Origin: Gerris lacustris
Taxonomy: Eukaryota; Arthropoda; Insecta; Hemiptera; Gerridae
DNA length: 64,000 nucleotides
Assembly (NCBI GenBank): GCA_951217055.1
Contig: OX578282.1
Span: forward strand, 12,401,877 to 12,465,876
Reading direction: 5' to 3'
In this document: piece after piece, positions 57,330-64,000 of the stretch
Numbering within the stretch: position 1 is the stretch's first letter
Layout: each line of letters opens with the position of its first letter
The notes under the pieces: generated by a model
What the model saw: only the letters and a program-made list of their open reading frames with translations
Database searches by the model: none
What the model was told of the DNA's origin: nothing
Program-made: the position numbers and the translations under genes

Positions 57330-57630
57330 GGTACTGGGTGCAAAAGTCAAAATAGTATATACTATACCCTTCAAGATTCATGGCGTTGGAAAGCTCTTAA
57401 GAGTACAGTAATTGTTGTTATGTTCACTTTTGTCATATTTTCTTATAAAAGGGGGGTAAAAAAAAACCACGTTTTTATCCTACATTTGATCTAAATTGTC
57501 AACATTTGACCCCTAAATGGACTCCAAAAATTCTGACCAACGGATTTCCATGGAGAAAATTTTCAAAAATTTGCATTACAGAATTTTTTGAAGCCATTGA
57601 AATAGCTTAATTTTCTTCGAAAATTAGCTA
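57330..57630 (+). repeat. Dispersed repeat family A, copy 3
   Basis: Aligns in order with 1-362 but lacks the stretch corresponding to 190-290 (deletion). It ends in 'attttcttcgaaaatta'. Confidence 0.75.
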
Positions 57631-58540
57631 AAATGAAATAAAATAAGAAATTTAGTTTGTCGAAACATTAATATATTATTTAATAAAACTTACACCATAA
57701 ATCATGCACTAAACAAAATGAATTTGAATTAGATTAAATATTTGATGACTAGATATAGATCATATTATAGTTAGTATAAAAGATGTTAATGAAAAAAAAA
57801 ACCCAAATACTCTTCACGCAACGAACGGATACTACCTAAAAGCCCTTAATATTATGACTTAAGTAAACAAAAGAGTAAACCTATAATTCAAAAGAGGTTT
57901 TCTTTCAATAGCATCTCATCAAAGTTTATCGAAAGTTGATTGATTTTATCAGGTTCTCAGGGTCGATCCTGTACCTACCTGAATAATAAAGTTTTAAAAT
58001 AATAATAGGGCACTACCAGGACATGAGCCCTACCTCCGATAGGTCACCGATAATTTTAATAGTGCATCACTTTCATAACACTGGGCGTGTTTTCTAACGC
58101 CACTCAGTATTATATATAAATGAAGTTCTCTTCTTACAAAAAAACCAATAAAGGTGAGAATTTCAACCCCTTTGTATTTCAGATTAGAATCATTCTTTTT
58201 ATACCTGTTAACAAATTATACATCATATCCTTTGAGGTCTTTTGAACACCGTTTTACAATAGGGAGGAAAACATAAATAATAAAAAGACAGCATAATTAT
58301 AATAATTTGATAACTTGTACAGTTAAAAAAATAAAAAAAACTTAAATAAGAGAAAATATTATAATGACTTTATCTAAATTGAATAAATGGTAGAGAAAAA
58401 TAAGTATTTATAGTTCATTTGTAGTTAAATTAATACATTAAAACTATCTGTTATACTACGGATAAAACTAGAAACTGGAAACAAGATTTTTCTTATTAGA
58501 GTGACAACAAATAGGGGTTGAATAAAACAATATTATTATT
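57631..58540. other. Unassigned stretch
   Basis: No supported feature was found. Confidence 0.4.
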
Positions 58541-59110
58541 AGAGGTCGACCAAGAAGTCATGAACACGGGAGAAACAGAAAGCTTAACATCGTTTAAAAT
58601 CGGAACTTCCGAGTATTGCCGAAGTCAGTACAGTCGGGTGCTAAGACAATAACCATTCCTAGTTTGTATGACATGCCCAGTTATGTCAAATCTCTCGAAT
58701 AACAACAGGAAGGTTTCCAATCTGTTAGGTTTCCTGTTTTGTTTGTTTTTATACAGCACGAACTATAGTCACAACTGTTCTAAATCCAAATCAAACTCAG
58801 AAATAAAGAGGAGGAAAAAAAATTGATTAAGGAAAAAGAATATCGATTTAGATTTAAAGAATATTATTATGAATAATAAATAAACAATAATATAAAGATA
58901 TTATCGTATATTATTAGTGATTTCTTATCAGGTACAGTGTTGCCTGTTGCAAAAAATATTTAAAAAACATAGAAGTTATCAAAAATAAAATTATTAATAA
59001 CAGAAGAACAACACTGTGTTTTTTGACCGTGGTCTATTATATCAAAAACTGACTGTACATGGCGACACTAGCGCACTCCTCTCATTTCCATGACTTCTTG
59101 GTCGACCTCT
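58541..59110. mobile_element. hAT-type non-autonomous element, 570 bp
   Basis: Perfect 22-bp inverted ends starting 'AGAGGTCGACCAAGAAGTCA' at 58541 and mirrored to 59110. The (T/C)AGRGGTCG form is typical of hAT termini. The flanks are TTA-rich, and an exact 8-bp duplication could not be confirmed. No transposase. Confidence 0.7.
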
Positions 59111-59868
59111 AGTTATTTATTATTAATAAAAAACCCAATTTATATGATTCAATTTAAAATCACAACTACAAATTTAATAAACAGGTCAAGTGTGTGCTAG
59201 TCAGCGTACAGCGAGGGTCCGTAGGCAACACTGTATTGTTTAAATAGTACCTATTGATGTTGCTTTTTAAAATGCTAAAAAGCCTACTTTGAACTATCCT
59301 ATGGGTCTGATATTCTCAAAACTCATAAACAAACTTCTGATAAAGTATATTTTGACAGTGAACCGGTCTATAAACATATAAATATATCGAAAAGATCTTA
59401 GTTACAAAAAAAACGTAGTTTGTCAAGAGAAATAAATATAACTTTTTTTTTCGAAATTTCCAAAAAGTGGTATCTTTACTTTTGGTCGAAGAATGTTCAG
59501 ATTTTTTGCGCTTTACATGAGCGAGATATTGGGGGGGGGGGGACATTTTTCACACCCACTTCAAACTCGCCTACTTCCTGTCAAAGCTTATAACCAAAAA
59601 TTATATATTTTTGAAATCAGCTCAACGAACACCCTTTCATATGATCCCCCACACGGTTTCCAAAAAAAAATTGTTTTTTAACCCTTACGTATTCTTACCC
59701 TAATTGTTTTGAAAAATAATTTTTTGAAGTCGCTATATTTTTAAAATGTGTGGGTAGGTACTATACACATATATGCCAAATTTCAAAGTAAACGGACGAA
59801 AGGTGTAGCCGTGAGAGCTGGCGACAGACGGACGGACAGACACGCGTAGGAAAATATAAGGGTCCTTG
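59111..59868. other. Repeat-derived stretch
   Basis: Contains a G-run at 59530-59541 and a 'gccaaatttcaaagtaaacg' and 'agacggacggacagacac' phrase (59773-59842). Part of a dispersed repeat; no gene. Confidence 0.45.
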
Positions 59869-59870
59869 TA

Positions 59871-60444
59871 GTCCCCAGGCCACCATAAGAAGTGAGTCGC
59901 TGATTGATAAAGTTTTCTTACCTTATGGAATCGTATATTTATGCCGTGTCCACCGATGAATTGGGTATATGGCAACTGGGCGCTGGGCCATTTCTTTTTT
60001 GTTGACATGCCAAACTTGCCTTTCTGCGGGAACATTGAAAAGAGATAGATAAAGTTGATTTTCACAGGATCGTTTAATTAAATTATTTCAAAAACAGTGG
60101 TAAAGGTGGCCACCGATACGAGTGGGCCGTTTTCTTTTCAACGTCCCAGCAGAGCGATATGTTTGGGGCGGTGGCCACCCCAAACGGCCCACTCTTATCG
60201 GTGGCCACGTGTACCACTGTTTTTTAAATAATTTAATTAAACGATCCTATGAAAATCAAAACTTTATCTATCTCTTTTCAATGTTCCTGCAGAAGGGCAT
60301 GTTTGGCAAGTCAAAAAAAATAAATGGCCCAGCGCCAAGTTGCCATATACCCAATTCATCGGAGGACACGGCATAAATAAGCGATTCCATAAGGTAAGAT
60401 AACTTTATCAATCAGCGACTCACTTCTTATGGTGGCCTGGGGAC
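59871..60444. mobile_element. 574-bp foldback element with TA duplication
   Basis: Ends GTCCCCAGGCCACCATAAG and mirror, flanked by TA (59869-59870, 60445-60446). The arms are about 285 bp and meet near 60157 with hardly any spacer. GTCC...GGAC termini plus TA match family F, although the interior differs. Frames at 59733-60065 and 60122-60376 are arm translations. Confidence 0.8.
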
Positions 60445-61807
60445 TATTGGTTAAAAATTAATATGTATATTAATGAATCCCGAAGACGGTGGCGACGCAC
60501 CAAGAAATGATTTGTTATTGCTAATCTAAGGCAACCACATTTATTCCAATAAAAATAAATGTGTCTTTTGATTTGTTGGCCTTAAAATAGATATAATAAC
60601 TTATCTAAATTAACTTACTTAATTTTATTTTTTATTCTAACTATAAAATATAGCCTATGGCCTCGGGTTTGAAACGGTTCGTCAATTATTCAATCGATTA
60701 GTGCTCCGAGGACGGCGACGACGCATCTCTTACGGCCAAATTGTTTGCGCAAAATGTTTGATCGTGTATGGGGGCCTTAAATGACTTGTTTTTGTTAAGC
60801 TAAGGTAACCAAATTTATTCCAATAAAAATAAAGGTTTGTTTTAATTTGTTAGTCTTCAAACAGAAATAATAACTTACCTACATTAATTTAGTTTATATT
60901 ACTTTTTTTAAAAATATAAAATTAAGGTCGTTGCCATAGGCTTGTTATTAATTAAACGTAAGTATCTAAAATTTGTAAGCATGGTGAGCACAATTAAAAG
61001 AAATAAAAAAGTAATTTTACTAATAGATGTTCTGCAATAAAGAAAAATATATTAATTTAAAAAGGGAGACACGATAGCAAATGTCTATAGGAAGCCGCCG
61101 GCGCCTTTAACCTGAAACCTTTTTCCCGCAATTTTTACCACGCCCCTAATCAAGAACGCTAGCAACCGTTCGAAATCACTTTCTCACCCACACAAACCCA
61201 ACCTTACCTAAATTATAGACGCTCATTTTTGGGGGAAAAAGTGCGTAACGCTCTAATAAAAATATATATTGGGGGAGGAGTTTTCGTCATGCGGTCTAAG
61301 GGAGAAAAAAAGACGTCGAGAAATTACGCGAATTATATGGCTTTTGTGTAAACACAGTGTTTTGTTAAATCAACACCTCGTAGTTCCCAGTAATCGAAAA
61401 AACTAGAGTAAACAATTTAACAGGACAAAAAAAAAGACATGGTCTTTATTATTAGAGGAATTATTTCTCTTCATGGTAGCAAATAAGATTTACTGCTTCC
61501 AGAAAAAAATAAAACCATTCTGCAATAATTAGGTTAAAGACAGTTTTACATCCAAAAGTTGAAATGTGGTAACTGTTAACCTCTTCGCCTAAAGCTGCAT
61601 TTCTCAAGATAGTAATCAAATCCGCAAATCTAAACAGTTAAAATACGCTATCACTACTACAAATATAATGATAATCTACTGAAAAAAAAATACATAATTT
61701 ATTTTTTGCATTACAAAGATATTCGACAACTTGTACGTAATACACACCCGATAAATACTATACACTTTTTTTTAAAATTAAATAATTATGATTAAAATAA
61801 AACAGCT
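60445..61807. other. Unassigned stretch with half a MITE
   Basis: 60734-60778 is one half of the MITE at 32085-32156. 61080-61330 is GC-richer and not shared with the rest of the window; a promoter or host remnant cannot be excluded, but no frame supports it. Confidence 0.4.
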
Positions 61808-61860
61808 TGCCAATTAGTGTGGCACATAGTATCTTTGATTCCTTTCGCGTACTTTAATGA
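61808..61860 (+). repeat. Helentron-like family H, 5' end only
   Basis: 'TGCCAATTAGTGTGGCACAT' and the following 'ttcctttcgcgtactttaat' match 49619-49670, then similarity stops. Confidence 0.6.
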
Positions 61861-62240
61861 TGTTTACCTCCAGGCGGGAGATGAAGTTAACTTAACTGCC
61901 TGGTTTTTAGGGTGTTGAGTGTTTTAACTGCCTACAGGGAGTTATAGCAGGGAGTAATGGCATAACTTCCTGTAAATTCAGTGCAGCCAACTTAATTCTA
62001 GTAAAAGAACTGCGTTTAAACGGATTTTACGAAGATTTAAGTTGGCAACACTGCTTATTACAAACATGACTCGCAATCAGCTGTTTTTTTTTAACATTTC
62101 TTTGTTTTGTTTTAAAACGCTCCATGTTTTGCTTAAATGTTCTATTAATTGTGTTGTTTTTAGTTAAATTTATTAGTTCTTTTTTAAATTTTTCTCGTTT
62201 TTATTTGAATATTAAGTTACGTAAAACAGATAAATAAGGA
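61861..62240. other. Leader of transposon relic G
   Basis: AT-rich stretch with 'gttggcaacactgcttatta' before the ATG at 62247; probably the 5' part of the relic. No other feature. Confidence 0.35.
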
Positions 62241-62540
62241 ATGATCATGGATGATAACTTAGTGGACCTTGATGAACTATTTTCAAACATTCCCGATGAT
62301 ATACAAGAAAAGTATATCATCGGGAAGAAGCAAGAAGCAAACGCAGTCGGCCACTTTTTTTTCTTCCTTCTGGAGGTAAAATTTTGTACGTACCTCGGTA
62401 GTAAAATCACTTGCACCCTCGCGATTATTAACTCCCTCGGCTCACTAGAAGCTAAATACCACGAAAAATTTTTGCGCCGGAAGGTTACAATCCTAAATAA
62501 TAGGTTACAATTGAACCTCATCAACAAGAGAAGGTTATAA
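62241..62540 (+). pseudogene. N-terminal ORF of transposon relic G
   Basis: Open for 99 codons; the likely start is the second ATG (62247), giving 'MDDNLVDLDELFSNIPDDIQ'. This acidic opening looks like a real N-terminus, but after about residue 36 the frame enters repeat DNA shared with 63658-63800 and ceases to look coding. A 13-bp inverted repeat (62292-62304, 62312-62324) sits inside the frame. It is a deleted transposon whose coding start remains, comparable to relic E. No domain recognised. Confidence 0.4.
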
Positions 62541-62545
62541 CTTAT
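62400..62545 (+). repeat. Relic G end block, direct copy
   Basis: 'cactagaagctaaataccac' and 'tttgcgccggaaggtta' are shared, inverted, with 63658-63800. Confidence 0.6.
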
Positions 62546-63657
62546 AACTCGTGAACGTTGTATGGGTTTACTGAATAGTATGTTATGCGTTATTTTTTTA
62601 GTATTTTTCTGTATAATAGTAATTAATAAATAAATTGTAATATGTAGTTATCATTTTTTTCTGTATAAAGGTAACATTTAAGTGTTTTAAAGTATTTGTA
62701 GGTAACAAGAAAAGGGAACTACTTGTTTATTTTCCAAGACTTGGATTGGAAATGAAGAGTGGAGTCAATTAATTCTTTTAATTTGTTAGCAACCTAAACT
62801 TGCTAAACAAAAATATTTACAGGTACCTAAATAACAGGAAAATATTACTTTTTTCATAGAACAATTTTGAACTCTGCTAGGCTAAGACTAAGACTTATAA
62901 TAAAAAATACTAAAGAGGCTGGTCTTTGTTTGAAAAAAGTATTTTGATAGTTTAATTTAGCTGAATTGAATAAGCTTCAATAGGAATAGGACTTATAATT
63001 TATTATATTTCTTTAAGAAAAATACTACTCATTATACCCCGAACCCGGAGTATAAAATTAATATTGATATAATCACATTAATCTTTGAAATCAACAAAAC
63101 AGCTCACCTAAATTTCATGAATGCTGCATTATTCCCTTTATTGTTATAAAAAAATAAATAAAGGAGAAATAGACTGCCAATTTCGTATGGTTGTAATGTT
63201 ATTCAATTATCCCCCGTTTTTTACATCAGTCAAAATTGTTTAGATTTTTTAACATGAATAATTTCTGTACTCTTTTACATTAATGAAATTTATTAGAAAT
63301 ATATATTCACAATTCACTTCTGAATTCTGGCTAAAGAAAGTTATTCTTTTCTTTTTCGAGGTGTCTAAGTTCACACTAACGTTTTTAGTGTTTTTGCAGA
63401 ACTCAAAAATTGGTGAAGTACGAACTCTCTTTCTCACTGTTTTCTTAAAAGGGAGTGAAAAAATGTTGATCAAAACAATATTTCTTTTTATTAAAGAAAA
63501 AAAAAAGGCACTATAATAGGCAAATTAGTAAATTACTCCAATTAAAATTTGCTAAAGAAAAAGAAACATAACACTAAACTTAAAACTGATACGGTACGGT
63601 AAATAAAAACTATTATTATAACCTGTTGTTGAGTACAACTATAACACGACAATAACC
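62546..63657. other. Unassigned stretch
   Basis: A family H-like fragment ('actgccaatttcgta', 'gtcaaaattgtttagatttt') lies at 63172-63255. Frames at 63249-63516 have no domains. Confidence 0.4.
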
Positions 63658-63800
63658 TTCCGGCGCAAAACTTTTTCGTGGTTTTTAGCTTCTAGTCTCG
63701 GCTCCGCCACGGGAGTGAACGTTATGGTTTCTTCGACTTCGCCTCAGCAACCAACTTCACCGCTCAGGGTGCAATCACTTACTTAACTCCCTTGGTAAAT
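63658..63800 (-). repeat. Relic G end block, inverted copy
   Basis: In reverse: 'gagactagaagctaaaaacc', 'ttttgcgccggaaggtta', plus CpG motifs 'gaggcgaagtcgaag' and 'cccgtggcggagccgag'. It may be the far terminus of an element of the same family. Confidence 0.6.
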
Positions 63801-63864
63801 AACTATTACTATTACGACCTATTATTGTCTAATTTATGTAATTACCCCCACCCCTTTTTTTGTT

Positions 63865-64000
63865 TCCCGAGTTTGCTGAAGGTGAGAGAATTGTGATCGT
63901 TATGAAGTTTTTGTTTTTTAATGTATCCGTCTAAACTCAAATCCTGACAGATATCTATTTCACACAACAGGGAAAATTTTTTGTCTCGTGCCCTACCGCA
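63865..64000 (-). repeat. Helentron-like family H, runs off the window
   Basis: In reverse: the CAGA-side phrase 'cacgagacaaaaaatt', 'ccctgttgtgtgaaa', and a decayed terminal hairpin near 63865-63890. The rest lies beyond the window end. Confidence 0.5.

Noticed and set aside
59733..60376. Two frames of 110 and 84 codons
   Set aside because: Fall in the two mirrored arms of the foldback at 59871-60444.

Overview
The window reads as repeat-rich, AT-rich nuclear DNA of an animal, most likely an arthropod and probably an insect. The basis is its mobile-element mix: C-terminal ends of several LINE lineages, Penelope-like elements (PLEs) with GIY-YIG endonuclease remnants and hammerhead-like termini, tRNA-derived SINEs, pogo- and hAT-type MITEs, long foldback elements and a satellite array. 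I cannot name the species. No operons, tRNA/rRNA genes or CRISPR arrays were seen, and I could not identify any complete host gene. The longest open frame (24735-25502) is a retrotransposon fragment. The window is therefore probably intergenic or intronic.

Layout. 1-9.1 kb: dispersed repeats, a TIR element with an internal 275-287 bp subrepeat (copy 1; copy 2 is inverted at 34.6-35.7 kb), a minisatellite, and two inverted pairs of PLE termini (4.86-5.18 and 8.77-9.09 kb). 10.7-12.2 kb: a repeat interrupted by an R1/Jockey-like LINE end. 14.75-16.1 kb: a foldback element split by an RTE-like LINE end. 16.65 kb: a 30-bp tandem repeat. 18.2-19.6 kb: a pogo MITE and a PLE remnant bounded by inverted termini. 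23-26 kb: perfect palindromes and a second LINE type with a snap-back 5' junction. 28-32.5 kb: an intact foldback copy, a transposon relic that keeps a start codon, and hairpin MITEs. 34.5-39 kb: copy 2 of the TIR element and a second copy of the relic. 43.4-47 kb: GC-rich and 23-bp minisatellites, an inverted SINE-like unit, an unknown ORF with a TAAA tail, and a 92-bp satellite. 47.7-49.4 kb: a 5'-truncated PLE between two identical flanks and long TA microsatellites. 49.6-53.6 kb: a Helentron-like repeat, two LINE pseudogenes, and a foldback carrying a nested SINE and MITE. 55.6-64 kb: a GC hairpin cluster, several MITEs including a hAT type, a 574-bp foldback, and a transposon relic with an N-terminal ORF.

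The elements do not act together as a pathway; they form a nested insertion record. The clearest signals are target-site duplications of 12-18 bp around three LINE ends and one SINE, TA duplications around foldback and pogo elements, and at least four relic PLE loci whose termini keep hammerhead-ribozyme-like cores. Most relics cannot move by themselves. Any activity would rest on partner proteins encoded elsewhere in the genome.
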